The position numbers were made by a program, and so were the translations under genes. From the NCBI GenBank assembly GCA_002102555.1, contig MCFL01000115.1:1-64000 (forward strand): a DNA stretch of 64,000 bases, read 5' to 3'. Below are positions 11,894 through 22,453 of the stretch, one piece after another. The notes below the pieces were generated by a model. The model saw only the letters and a program-made list of their open reading frames with translations, was not told the DNA's origin and made no database searches. Source of the stretch: Catenaria anguillulae PL171 (lineage: Eukaryota > Blastocladiomycota > Blastocladiomycetes > Blastocladiales > Catenariaceae). Each line of letters begins with the position of its first letter. Position 1 is the first letter of the stretch.

Positions 11894-12502
11894 TCCAGAT
11901 TGGATTTACGATCCTCATACGAAGTTTTCTCGCTTTTAATTTTCACCAGCAAAACTGACGCGTTCCAATTGGTTGCGATACTTGTATTAATACAAATGTA
12001 TATATCCGAAGCAGGCGTTCCCATTCTAGAATGCTGATATACGCAAGATATACCGAAGTAGTGTTCATCAAAGGCCCGAAGCAGACTTTTGATGGTGGCG
12101 GCGAGCGGGAAGCAGTTACCCTTGGCCATGATTGTCTGACGTTGGGTATGATTCCGCAACGGACAGGCGCACCGAGTCAAGCCGGTGAGTGGGCGGATGG
12201 TGTCGGACGTGGGTAAGGAGCGGGTAATGAGGTCGGATGGAGGCGAAGGTAGTGGCCATAGGCTGCTGAGATCTTGTGGCCTGAGGACGGTCCCATGTGA
12301 ACCGAGGCGAAATATTTGGGTGGCAAGACTAAGAAACGAAAACATCATTGGTAAATACATTGGACACCGGTAGTTCAGCAGGATTGTGAAGGGTGAAAAT
12401 ATACAAAACGAGTCTTGCTTGGGAGTCGTGATGATCGCCCAATTGAAATGCGTGGTAGGTATTGAGATGAATGAAAAGGGTTGTTGCAGAATGTCGGCAG
12501 CC
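11894..12502. other. Intergenic region between J-protein copies 2 and 3
   Basis: About 600 bases with only short overlapping open frames. I see no RNA gene or repeat here. Confidence 0.4.
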
Positions 12503-13165
12503 TCAAAAGATCAGCTTCCGGGCCAACCGCCCCAAAACCGTCTGCCTCTGCTCGCTGCTCAAGTTCCTAAACACATCCATGACCGCCATGCCCGTTCTAT
12601 CCCGCACATGGCCCAGCTTGTAACCAGCAACTGCACCCACTGCCGCACCCGGCACATTTGCGACAATGAATCCCATGATGATACCTGAGATCGATCCCAA
12701 GATGCCCCATGTGGACCCAGCGCCACCACCTGCCGCCGACCGTTGCCGATGCTCCTCGTCGGCCATGGCATCGAGCTCGGACGCAATCAGCGGCTCAAAG
12801 ACCTCATCAAACACTTTCATGACATGTGGATCTACCCCCAAAAATGCCTGGAAAGCGCGCTGGACATTGTCGGCGTCGGGTGCAGTGGTGAGCGAGGCGG
12901 TGGCGTTGTTTGACTTGAGGAGCTGGTTGCGGGCCTGGTCATAGGCTTGGCGGCGCTTTGTGTCGCTGAGGACAAAGAAAGCCTCGTTGACGAGCTCAAA
13001 GGCGGCAGACGTGACATTGTCTGTGGCGGTCGGGTGTGTGTCCGGGTGGAGCTTGAGGGCCTCGCGCTGGTATGCCTTGAGGACGTCCTTGAAGGGGGCC
13101 GAGGGTTGGATGTGGAGGACCGAGTAGTAGTCGGGAAGGTCGCGGCGGGAGGTGAGCGGGGGCAT
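12503..13165 (-). CDS. J-domain (DnaJ-like) membrane protein
   Basis: Intact 220-aa Hsp40-type co-chaperone. The start MPPLTSRRDLPDYYSVLHI (13165) is chosen because the J domain begins at once; the open frame extends 80 codons further upstream without coding character. The J domain spans about residues 9-80 and has the HPD tripeptide (KLHPDTHP) that stimulates Hsp70 ATPase. The C-terminal half has a Gly/Ala-rich membrane segment (ILGSISGIIMGFIVANVPGA) followed by GYKLGHVRDRTGMAVMDVF, a combination found in a common fungal family of small membrane J-proteins. Location (mitochondrial or endomembrane) cannot be told from sequence. It is the only unbroken member of a three-copy tandem array. Confidence 0.8.
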   Translation of the reverse strand: MPPLTSRRDLPDYYSVLHIQPSAPFKDVLKAYQREALKLHPDTHPTATDNVTSAAFELVNEAFFVLSDTKRRQAYDQARNQLLKSNNATASLTTAPDADNVQRAFQAFLGVDPHVMKVFDEVFEPLIASELDAMADEEHRQRSAAGGGAGSTWGILGSISGIIMGFIVANVPGAAVGAVAGYKLGHVRDRTGMAVMDVFRNLSSEQRQTVLGRLARKLIF

Positions 13166-13635
13166 GATTCTGGATTGCAGGAAGCGTGTTTGCCTAGAGT
13201 GCCAAAACTTTCCGTCATGTATGTTTCCATCGCACGTGAATGCGTTGGCAAGAATATTAATTACATAACACGTTCGTGATGAGAAAATCGGCTGATCAGC
13301 GATCAGAGTGAGGAAAGTGATCAGATGCCCATGTTGGGTGCTGTAACTCATGATCAACGCCGACCTCGTGTTCAAGTCCAGTGCCCACAGTGCGCCGCAA
13401 TCCATGTCGCGAATTCATCCCAAAAAGGCAAAGTTGACCGCGCCTCTGTGAAGCGGTCTTGACGACTCGGACGACGACGACGGACTCCGACGAGATACAT
13501 CCCGCCAACCCTCAATGCAAGTATTGCAACATCCTTACATAATACCCTAGACTGTCCCGCATCCCTTTCTCCCCGGCGGCCACCCACTCGACCCAAAGAT
13601 CGATCACCGCCCCCTTTCCTTTCCAGCAACGAATC
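13166..13635. other. Divergent intergenic region
   Basis: This 470-base gap separates the J-protein gene (-) from the Cys-rich membrane protein gene (+) and must hold both promoters. No conserved site was recognised. Confidence 0.4.
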
Positions 13636-15698
13636 ATGCATTCAACCCACTCCCGGACCATGGTCCTCGCTGCCTTAGCGTTGGCGGCGGTCGCCCTGGC
13701 CATTTTGTCGGCTTCGACCGCCCACGCTGCTCCCCAAGTCCAGATCCCAAGCATTCCAAACTTGCCGCTGCCTGGCAACGGCAACAATAATGGCGGCAAT
13801 AACGGCGGCAACAACGGCGGCGGTAACAACGGCAACTCACCTGCTCCCTCGCAGCCTCGCGAGGACGAGTGTGAAACCAAGGGCAAGTGTGTTCCGCCCG
13901 GCAAGTCAAAGACATGCATTGTACCCTCATCTCAGTGGCGATTCAGGGGTGCATAGGGTTCTCCTCTCACCGAACATAGTGTTTGTCGTTCGCAACTTGC
14001 TCACTCATTATCCATTGCCGCACTGTCGTTTCGCACAGGTTTCAAGAATGCCTACCTCCCCGTCGACGTCAGTCCTTACTTCAAGGACCGTTTCGACGCT
14101 TTTGACGCAAGCACATTCCCGCGCGAACTCCGCAACGCATCGGATCTCATGGAGCTTTGGGGCAACAAGCCTTGGTCCTACTTTGGCGCTCAATGGAAGG
14201 AATTCAACCGCAAACAAGCAGGATGCGAATTGCCGACCCAGCGGTACTATTTTACGTGGGCCATTATCGACATGATCGAGTACTTCCAGTCCAAGGGCGA
14301 CCATTGTGCTTCGGGGGCCAACCTCGCGGTCTGTGCCGATACTCTTGACAAGCGCGCTGAGCGGGTCATGGAGGATATCAAGAACAAGACATTGTGCACC
14401 GGCCCGAAAGAGTACGAGGAGGCGGCAAACAAGTATGTGCAAAGGCTCAAGACCCATCCGTTCCGCTCAACGTCCTCGGGCTCGTGCATTAATGGGGCCG
14501 AGGCAGAGAGGGATTTGAACAAGTGCGGGTTTTATACCGAGTTTGCCGCTTGCCAATTCAAAGACGGCTGCCCGGATATCGATTCTGATTTGGCAAAGCG
14601 ATGCCCCAAGGTTCTTGCCGAGTACGCTCATGCCCATCTCTTCCCATCGCTTTCAGTAGTGATCCTTAACTCATCGTCCCTCACAACCCACACCCGCTTT
14701 CTCGGATCTATCTACCTAGTTTCCGCGCCGCCTACTCAATCGCCGAAAAGGAGCAAGAGGCCGCCAATGGCTCCACAAGCTCCAACAAAGGCCTCATTGC
14801 TGGCGTGGTCATTGGCATCGTTGCGTTTGCCATCGTCATTGGTCTTTGCATGCTCAAGCGCACGCGTGTCAAGTCCTCCAATCTCAAGGAAACGCTCGGC
14901 CGCATGACCTTTGGCCGCACCTTTGGCCGCCAGCAATCTCAGTCCAATGTGAATTCGCAGCCGCCGCCCCAAATCCATTTCGCCAACTCGACATCCGCGG
15001 CCGCCACCCCTACCATGATGCAGCAGCCTCAGCACTATCAACAGCAGCAGGATGCCGCACACCTGATTCCCCAGGAGCAACCGCCTGCGCACAAGCAACC
15101 GTCGCCCATGGCCTCTCCGCACTTTTCGCCGCGCGTATCGTCGTCGCCCGCCCCTGCCACACCCATGGCCGGTGCTCCGCTCGCTGCAGGCGCTGCCGCC
15201 GCAGGCATCGTTTACGTTGACGAATACGGCCGCCCCGTGTCACCCATCATGTCGCCCACGTCTGGTCCTATGGTGACCCCGATCGCTACCCAACCCGCAT
15301 ATCTTGGCACCGGCCAACAATACCAGCAGCAGCATGCCAACCACCAATCCGCACACGACCATAGCAACAGCGTCCTGACGCCAGCCGCGTCGACGGCCGC
15401 CCTCGTTGCCCCCACTGCCTCGGACGCGGCCGACGCCCAGCAGATGCTGACAACGACAACGTCGACACAAGTCGACACGCATACGCACACGACGCACCAG
15501 TCGCAAGTGCATCATCAAGTGCACGAAGAGACATATGTGACGACCACGACAGCCGTCGAGGAGTTTGTCGTGTACATTGACGAGAATGGCAATCCGTGTG
15601 ACGAGCAAGGCAACCCGTTGCCTGAGACCATGCCAGAGGTCATGGCCATGCGGGCAGCGCAGAGGGGCGAGGCGGGTGTTAGCATGGGAACTCGGTAG
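13636..15698 (+). CDS. Cys-rich single-pass membrane protein, paralogue A
   Basis: Three exons: 13636-13948, 14039-14621, 14720-15698. The order is signal peptide (MVLAALALAAVALAILSAST), Asn/Gly-rich linker, Cys-rich ectodomain, one TM helix (LIAGVVIGIVAFAIVIGL) and a disordered Gln/Ala/Pro/Thr-rich cytoplasmic tail. The ectodomain starts CETKGKCVPPGKSKTC and includes SPYFKDRFD, WKEFNRKQAGCELP and YVQRLKTHPFRST. The last 35 residues (VEEFVVYIDENGNPCDE, then PEVMAMRAA) recur almost unchanged in the paralogue at 17339-22453. An internal VYVDEYGRPVSP looks like a degenerate copy of the same motif. I do not recognise the family. Conserved Cys suggest a folded, disulfide-bonded extracellular domain, and the conserved tail end suggests a cytoplasmic docking peptide. 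The second intron lies at the same place in both paralogues. Confidence 0.8.
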
Positions 15699-17338
15699 AG
15701 AATGGGAGTCGGTGGATCGGTGAGGTTTTGTTTGTTATTGCCATGATTGTTGTCAAGTAGTTGTCGCTTCGCACGCAGTTGTTTGTATCCGTTCCATTTG
15801 TGTGATTGTTATTGTACACAACCCTCGCATTTCTTGCTTCATTGCTTGTGTTTTCCTTTCATCATCCAATATCGTGCCGTGCTGCCACCGGCCGGCCGCC
15901 TGTGAAGCAATCGAGACGACAAAGCGAGCAAATGAAATGAGGAGACACAACCTCCTCTCGAAAAACTCATTTCAAAAGATGGAACAAATCGCGGCGGTAA
16001 GTAACATGGACTGCATGTCCAAACAGGAATGCGAGAAGGTCAGGCCTGCGCACGACAATGCAAGTATACCGGTATTCAGCAGTTGCCAGCAACGATAACT
16101 TGCGAATAAGCCTGTATCATTCCTCAATCCCTCGTACAATACTCCGTTTTGCAAGGTCCAAAGCCAAGTCAAGCAACGAAGGCAACTTGAGAAAGAGGCG
16201 GAGGCAATCGAGCCTCGCTCGTCACACACAGAATCGGCAGAGCAGCGCAGCCGAACGAGTCATTGGCAGTGTCAGCGACACTATGAACGTCAATGGCAAT
16301 GTGGCTTCTCAATACTTCTGGCCGGTGACCATGATGGACCGCCAGAGTGGATGTGATTGAAGGTTGCCTTCGGCCAGGGCAAGTAAGTTTAGTCCCCCTG
16401 CTTCGGCACTGGTTATCATTACATGCAGTGACGTTGGCACTCAATTTGGCAGTATCTCTGCACCGACGAGCTGCGTCTTGTGGTTCTGTGCCACTGTATA
16501 CCTTGTGCTGAGGTCGGCCGTTCAGGTGACCGCCTTGCAAGTCCGCGGAATCGACGGACATGTGTTGTCGACTTGGATTCGTTTCGTGCGACAGCCGACG
16601 AGGACGGAGCAAGACAACATCGGATGTCTCGGGGACAGAGGTGGGACTGGGCTAGTTACCGAATCTGCCTCAAGATGGTACATTTCGAGCCCTGACTCGG
16701 AGCTTGCGTGGTGGGGCCAAGAAACGGAACATGTGACATGGTGACGCATGAGTGCAGAGATACGATGCCTGATGAAAGGTAGTCTGCGGAGAGAAGTGCC
16801 AAGTGGTATATTGTACGAGCGACATTGCTCATGTCGCAAGCGACTGGAGTGGGAACAAAAAACGATCCCAACGAAGGTAAGGATCGCCTGGCCAGTATCG
16901 CTTGGCAAGTTCATCACCGCGGCAATGCCTGTTGCGTTCGCGATCGCCCTCAAAAAAAGTGCTGATCGCGTTTGTCTCAATTGAAGAGATCACTGTTCAG
17001 TATCGCTTTGCCTTCGAGAGACAAACACTCCAGCCTCCAGCCACAGGCTATAAAGTGACCAGAGAGGCTGGGGTAGCCAACACACTGCAAATTCCAAAAT
17101 CAAAGGCTCGGTCCAATGAAGTGGACAACAGAAACGGAGCTCCGCTTCCTCGCTCTGCCCACCGGACCTCTGCCGACAGCCACCCGCCCTGGATACGATC
17201 GGATTCCCGAGTAGAATTGAATCACTAGACGTCATAGACACGGACATACCTACCTCGGCCTGGCATTTGCTTGCACCTCTCCACTTACTACTCGATTGTG
17301 GCCTTGCCTGCCGTTTGCCAACAACAACAACTACCGCG
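15699..17338. other. Intergenic region between the two paralogues
   Basis: About 1.6 kb. The open frames are short and lack protein-like composition. Nothing else is recognised; the 3' part should be the promoter of paralogue B. Confidence 0.4.
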
Positions 17339-20300
17339 ATGCCGGCCCGCAACTCTCACGCCCGGCCTCGCCACTACCCGCTTCTTGTGGCGCTCGCGGG
17401 TCTCGCGCTTTCGTCGTCCTATGTCGCCGCAGCACCAACCTACACCAAACCCCACCCGGTACCGGCTCCTGGAGGCAGCCACACAAAGCCCCCTCGGCCG
17501 GATCCCAACAACCCAGGCACCGGCACCATCCCGCCCTCACTTCCCTCAGATCCAAGCAACCCGAACCAGCCGCCCAACAATGGATCAACGCCTCCCAACC
17601 CATCGCAGCCCGGTAACCCAAGTAATGGCTCGCCAGGCAATGGTGGTTCGCCGGCTGCCGATGGTTCGACTCCCGGAAGCCCGGGCAACCCGTCAACCGG
17701 CGGCGGAAGTAACGGTGGCGGCTCTCCTGGCTCGCCAGGAAACGGGAGCGGCGGTGGCGGTGGCGGTGGATCAGGAACCAATCGGCCGCCGAGGGATGAC
17801 CCTGTTGCCAAGCTTCCCGAATGTGCTGCCAACGGTGGCAAGTGCGTTCCGCCGGGGAAAAATTCTACCTGCATTGTCGTCTCGTCCGAGCCCAAGCTCA
17901 AGGAATTCATCAACGTGTTCTTACCGCTCGACCTCAGCCCATACTTCAAGGACCGCTTTGACTCTTTCAAACCCGACACGTTTCCCAAGGAGATGACCAA
18001 GGCGGCCGACGTTTGGGATTTGTTTGGTAACAAGCCGTACTCGTATTTTGGCAATGGCTGGAAAGAGTTCAACCGCAAGCAGGCCGGTTGCGAGTTGCCA
18101 TTGCAGCAGTACTATTTGACGTGGGCCGTTGTCGACATGGTCGAATTCTTCCAGTCCAAGTCGGATCCGTGCACTGCTGGTGTGCGGATGGACATTTGCG
18201 CCGAGACGTTTGACAAGCGTGCGGATCGGGTGGTCGAGGACTTCAAAAACAAGACGCTGTGTGCCGTGGGTCCCAAGGACGCCGACGAGCTGTCGAAAAA
18301 GTATGTCCAGCGGTTGCGGACGCATCCCTTCCGCTCGACCAATGCCTCGGTTTGCCTCAGTGGGGCTCTCATTGAGGGTCAGTTCCAGAAGTGCGGGTAC
18401 GTCCATCATCATGTTTTTCTCCTGCTTCCAATCAGTCGTTTTTGGGGCCTAATAGACCTGATTCGCTTTGCCCACCTCTCCGGATGTCCAGCTATTTCAA
18501 CGATTTCGCAGCTTGCAACTTCAAGGATTCGTGCAAAGAACTTGATTCCAACATCGCTCCTCGGTGCCCAAAGATCCTCGAAGAGTACGCCTGATTCAAC
18601 CCAGTCTACACGCGCTCTCCAGCTCACCTCCTTTTCCCGTTTTCCCCACAGTTTCCGTGCCACCTACAACATCACGGGCATTGCCACCGGTGCAACCGAC
18701 GGGTCAAACTCGTCGTCTTCCAGCGGCATGTCAAGTTCGGTGATTGCAGCCATTGTTGCAGCTGTCATTGCTGCAACGCTCGCCACCTTCTTCCTCTGGA
18801 GACGTGCAAGCAAGCGCACGGGTGGTTCAACAACCGAAAAAGAGGTTGTCCCTGATTCGCAATCGCCTGGAACCGGGTCTTCTTCGTCGGTTGCATACGG
18901 GTCCACAGCGCCCGCCACTGCTTCCGGCACAGCGGCTGCAGCCGTTGAAGCGGGCGCTGGAGCGGGCTCCACTGCTACTGCCGCAAATGGGGCAACGTCT
19001 GGTCAAACCGAACAGCAACAGCAATCGGGATCGTACGCCAACGCCTCAACCTCGGCATCTGCCTCGCAAACCCAGTATGGAGGTGGCTACTCCTCGTCCC
19101 AATCTGCCTCATCCACTGGCCATGGCACTGCAACCTCCAGTGCGGCAATTGGAGCTGCTATCGTCGCCGGATCGGTGGCCACTGCTGGTGCGGCCACGTC
19201 TGCTACTAACAACAATGGCAAGACTTCATCGGCTAGTACCCAACAAGCTTCTACGTCCTCTTCGTACTCTGGTTCCGGTGCGGCAGGTCAGCAGTCGACC
19301 TCGGCCGCTGCTCAATACTTGTCGACGACGACGACTTCCAGTCAAAATGTTACCGGTGCGACTGTTGGCGCTGCTCAGTCTGGCGCAGCAGTTTCATCCT
19401 CGGCAACCTCCACTGTCACACACAGTCATTCAGCCGCAGCGGCATCGAATACGATTAGCGACCAATACCAACACGCCATCACGGCCATTGGTCTCTCGAC
19501 CGCCGCCGCTGTCGCCGCTGGCGCTGTTGCAACTTCCTCGTCGACCTCAACCTCGACCTCGGCCCACCATGGCCACGCTACCGCCTCTGCCACCAACAAT
19601 CAGCAAAAGTCCTCGTCGCCCGTCATCTCGACCCACTCTCACCTCTCACACGCGACCGGGACCAGTGGCGCTCAAACCTACTACCACAACCACGGTGAGG
19701 AGACGCACTTGACGACTGCCTCGGGTGTCATGGAGTACGAGAATGTGATTTCCCAAACGGCGGGTGGGAGCGCGATTCTGGGTGCGGCTGGCGTCGCCTA
19801 TGGAGCAGCCGGATCTTCCTCCAACAAGCAGGAACAGCAAAGTGTGTCGTCGGGTTCGATGCAGGCGCAAGCTATTGGCCAGTCCATTTCGTCGTCGTCG
19901 GGCACGCTCTACAAGCAATCCGAGTTTTACACCGGGTCCAAGATCAGCACGTCGCAATCGGCCCAGGTTCAGCAGCAATCGACCTCGACTGCACACTCTT
20001 CGTCCTCCGCCCAACAGCAATCCAGTTCCAGTCTCGCAGGCGCTGCCCTCCTCACTGGATCTGCAACTGCAGCAGCCCTTTCGCTTGGCGGCTACAAGAC
20101 GCAAACCCAGTCGTCGTCCACGTCCTCGTCGTCGGCTGCCGCCGCCGCCACTCAAACAAGTGCTTCCACCAGCGGCTCCAACCAGCAGCAGTCAACCACG
20201 CTGTCGTCGTCGCAACATCAAGCAATTGACGCAGGCAAGGTCTCCGAGACCACGTATATCACCACGACCACAACGAGTGGTACCAGCCACGCGGCTCCCG

Positions 20301-22453
20301 CCAAGATCTCAGCGTCATCGAGTGCACATGAATCCGCGACTTCGTCGTCGCAAGAATATCTACAAGGACACGCTCATTCCGCCTCTGGTTCCGCCGCTGC
20401 CGCCGGCTCTCATTCCTCGGCCAAGATCACGTCCGCCTCATCCTCGTCCTCGTCGACTGCTTCGGGTCTGGCGATCGCTGGTGGTGCAGCCCTCGCTACC
20501 GCTGCTGCTGGCGCGGCCGTGGCCGTTACCGGCTCCAAGGTCCATTCGTCCTCTTCGTCGACCGCATCTCAACAGCAACAGACAGGCATCACTGCGGGTA
20601 AGGTTCAGTCGTCTTCCGCAACCTCATCGGGTTCAAAGACCGAAATCACGACCACCGAAACGCGGTACGAGTACGAGACAGTTGAGTACGAGGAAGTTGA
20701 TGCCGCTGGCGCAAATGCCTCCCATGCAGTTCAATCCGTCGTCACTGCGGGTGATGCGACCTCGGGTGCTCTCGTCTCAAACTCCAACGTGCAGTCGTCG
20801 TCATCGTCGTCCTCTTCGCATGCGTCCCAGCAGCAGCATCATTCGTCGGCCGCAGCCGGCAAGGTCCAGTCTTCGGCCGCCTCTGCATCCAAGACCGAGG
20901 TTTCCACGACCGAGACCCGCTACGAGTACGAAACGATCGAGTACGAGGAATCGACTTCCAGCGGTGCAGGAGCCGGTGCTCAGGCCCTCCTGGTTGGCGG
21001 CGCAGCGGCAGCGGCGGCTGGTGTGGGAGCTGCAGGCTCCAAGATTCAATCTTCACTCTCATTGAGCGGCACTGCCACTGCTGGCGCCAAAGCGCAAGCG
21101 TCATCCACTGGGACCACGACGACTGAAACTCGTTACGAGTATGAGACCGTCGAGACCGTCTCGGGTGGTAACGGCCAGGACGCCATCATGTTGGGCAGTG
21201 CTGCCGCCTCGGGTTCAATTGGCTTGGCTGGGTCCAAGGTTCAATCGTCAAACTCCTCGACATCGTCGTCGTCCAAGACCGGAGCTGCGATGGCCGAGAC
21301 GCGCTATGAATACGAAACAATCGAGTATCAAGTCCCGGCTGTTTCCTCGGGTGCGGCGGCTGCGAATGGTCAAGTCGTTGCTGTTTCTGGTGAGGCCGCA
21401 GCTGCAGCATCGGGATCTCAAATGCAAGTTGTTTCCGGCACGACCAGTGGCGGTGCTGCATACCAGTCGTCCGCTGCTACCGGTGCGTCCGGTCAGCTGA
21501 TCACGAGCTCGAGCTCGTCGTCATCGGCTGCCGCTGCTCAGCAAGTGTCGTCGTTGGCGATGACAACCGAGCAAACTCAAGCCGAAGTGCAAACCGTGTC
21601 GGGCGGCAAGACCACCACCACGTACTACACCACAACCTACACGAGCGAGCCTGTTGTCACCACGACGACCACTCACACGACCGAGCCCGTCGTCACCACG
21701 TACACAACCCAGCCCACGGTTACAACGTACACAACGACTCAGCCCACTGTCACCACGTACGCGACGCAACCAACCGTGACACATTTCCAGACTTCGTCGT
21801 CAGCATCGTCTGGTGTCATGAGTGGCTCTGCTGTCCTCGCAAACACCTCTGCCGCCATGTCCTCGGCTGGCACGTACAAGGCTCAGACCGCCCAGGAGAT
21901 CGTGGCCGCGCAAGGCATGGTTGTATCGGGCTCCCAACCTAGTGCAGTGATGCTTGGTGGTGCGTCTGCGCAGGGCGCTGCCGTCAAGATGCAAACCGTG
22001 ACGACGACCACCACCACGACCACGTCGTCGTCTGGCTCGACCGGTGCTACCGTTTCCCAGCAGGAGGCGATTGTGGGCGGAACCAGTCAAGCTCAATCCG
22101 TTTTCGTCTCCCAGTCGCAGTCCGGATCTTCAGCTTCGAGCGCTGTCGCTGCCACCGGCGCTGCCGCAATGGCCGCGGGAGCCATCCTCACCACTTCCGC
22201 GAGCTCTACGGCCGCCGTTGAGCAACAAGCCAAGAAGCCAGCGCAAATGACAACCAGCTCGAGCGTGCACGAGCAAGTCGAGACTCAGCTTGTGACTGTT
22301 GAAGAGCTTGTCGAGGAGCAAGTGGAAGAATTCGTCGTGTATGTCGACGAGGATGGCAACCCTTGTGACGAATTTGGAAACTTGTTGCCCGAAACGCACC
22401 CCGAGGTCATGGCGATGCGTGCGGCAGAGGCGCGCGGGTCCGTGATGCATTAG
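17339..22453 (+). CDS. Giant Cys-rich single-pass membrane protein, paralogue B
   Basis: Three exons (17339-18396, 18492-18584, 18652-22453), 1650 aa. The two introns (95 and 67 nt) together keep frame, so the raw frame reads through them and hides them. Start at 17339 gives a good signal peptide (YPLLVALAGLALSSSYVAAA). Next come a Pro/Gly/Asn-rich stalk and the same Cys-rich ectodomain as paralogue A (GKCVPPGKNSTC, SPYFKDRFDSF, WKEFNRKQAGCELP, YVQRLRTHPFRST). One TM follows (SVIAAIVAAVIAATLATFFLW, then RR). The cytoplasmic tail is about 1200 residues of Ser/Ala/Gln-rich sequence with four ETRYEYETxE blocks and a Thr/Tyr-rich repeat (21600-21785). It ends in the shared motif EEFVVYVDEDGNPCDE. 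Function unknown; a surface receptor or adhesin anchored to an internal scaffold is a guess. Confidence 0.8.
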   Translation: MPARNSHARPRHYPLLVALAGLALSSSYVAAAPTYTKPHPVPAPGGSHTKPPRPDPNNPGTGTIPPSLPSDPSNPNQPPNNGSTPPNPSQPGNPSNGSPGNGGSPAADGSTPGSPGNPSTGGGSNGGGSPGSPGNGSGGGGGGGSGTNRPPRDDPVAKLPECAANGGKCVPPGKNSTCIVVSSEPKLKEFINVFLPLDLSPYFKDRFDSFKPDTFPKEMTKAADVWDLFGNKPYSYFGNGWKEFNRKQAGCELPLQQYYLTWAVVDMVEFFQSKSDPCTAGVRMDICAETFDKRADRVVEDFKNKTLCAVGPKDADELSKKYVQRLRTHPFRSTNASVCLSGALIEGQFQKCGYVHHHVFLLLPISRFWGLIDLIRFAHLSGCPAISTISQLATSRIRAKNLIPTSLLGAQRSSKSTPDSTQSTRALQLTSFSRFPHSFRATYNITGIATGATDGSNSSSSSGMSSSVIAAIVAAVIAATLATFFLWRRASKRTGGSTTEKEVVPDSQSPGTGSSSSVAYGSTAPATASGTAAAAVEAGAGAGSTATAANGATSGQTEQQQQSGSYANASTSASASQTQYGGGYSSSQSASSTGHGTATSSAAIGAAIVAGSVATAGAATSATNNNGKTSSASTQQASTSSSYSGSGAAGQQSTSAAAQYLSTTTTSSQNVTGATVGAAQSGAAVSSSATSTVTHSHSAAAASNTISDQYQHAITAIGLSTAAAVAAGAVATSSSTSTSTSAHHGHATASATNNQQKSSSPVISTHSHLSHATGTSGAQTYYHNHGEETHLTTASGVMEYENVISQTAGGSAILGAAGVAYGAAGSSSNKQEQQSVSSGSMQAQAIGQSISSSSGTLYKQSEFYTGSKISTSQSAQVQQQSTSTAHSSSSAQQQSSSSLAGAALLTGSATAAALSLGGYKTQTQSSSTSSSSAAAAATQTSASTSGSNQQQSTTLSSSQHQAIDAGKVSETTYITTTTTSGTSHAAPAKISASSSAHESATSSSQEYLQGHAHSASGSAAAAGSHSSAKITSASSSSSSTASGLAIAGGAALATAAAGAAVAVTGSKVHSSSSSTASQQQQTGITAGKVQSSSATSSGSKTEITTTETRYEYETVEYEEVDAAGANASHAVQSVVTAGDATSGALVSNSNVQSSSSSSSSHASQQQHHSSAAAGKVQSSAASASKTEVSTTETRYEYETIEYEESTSSGAGAGAQALLVGGAAAAAAGVGAAGSKIQSSLSLSGTATAGAKAQASSTGTTTTETRYEYETVETVSGGNGQDAIMLGSAAASGSIGLAGSKVQSSNSSTSSSSKTGAAMAETRYEYETIEYQVPAVSSGAAAANGQVVAVSGEAAAAASGSQMQVVSGTTSGGAAYQSSAATGASGQLITSSSSSSSAAAAQQVSSLAMTTEQTQAEVQTVSGGKTTTTYYTTTYTSEPVVTTTTTHTTEPVVTTYTTQPTVTTYTTTQPTVTTYATQPTVTHFQTSSSASSGVMSGSAVLANTSAAMSSAGTYKAQTAQEIVAAQGMVVSGSQPSAVMLGGASAQGAAVKMQTVTTTTTTTTSSSGSTGATVSQQEAIVGGTSQAQSVFVSQSQSGSSASSAVAATGAAAMAAGAILTTSASSTAAVEQQAKKPAQMTTSSSVHEQVETQLVTVEELVEEQVEEFVVYVDEDGNPCDEFGNLLPETHPEVMAMRAAEARGSVMH
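20640..21340 (+). repeat. Four ETRYEYETxE blocks in coding sequence
   Basis: Within the tail of paralogue B a tyrosine-rich block recurs at about 20650, 20908, 21118 and 21294: TETRYEYETVEYEE, TETRYEYETIEYEE, TETRYEYETVETVS and AETRYEYETIEYQV. Spacing is about 170-260 bases, filled by Ser/Ala/Gln-rich sequence. The blocks look like repeated phosphotyrosine-type or beta-strand sticker motifs in a disordered chain. Confidence 0.85.
21600..21785 (+). repeat. Thr/Tyr-rich short repeats in coding sequence
   Basis: Degenerate repeats of units such as EPVVTTTTTH, QPTVTTYTT and QPTVTTYAT in paralogue B. The DNA is a run of ACNACN triplets with interspersed CAGCCCAC. This type of repeat expands and contracts readily. 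Confidence 0.8.

Noticed and set aside
19700-21100. Large Arg/Pro-rich open frames overlapping paralogue B (for example 19764-21065)
   Set aside because: They are shadows produced by Ser/Ala/Gln codon repeats of the real frame.
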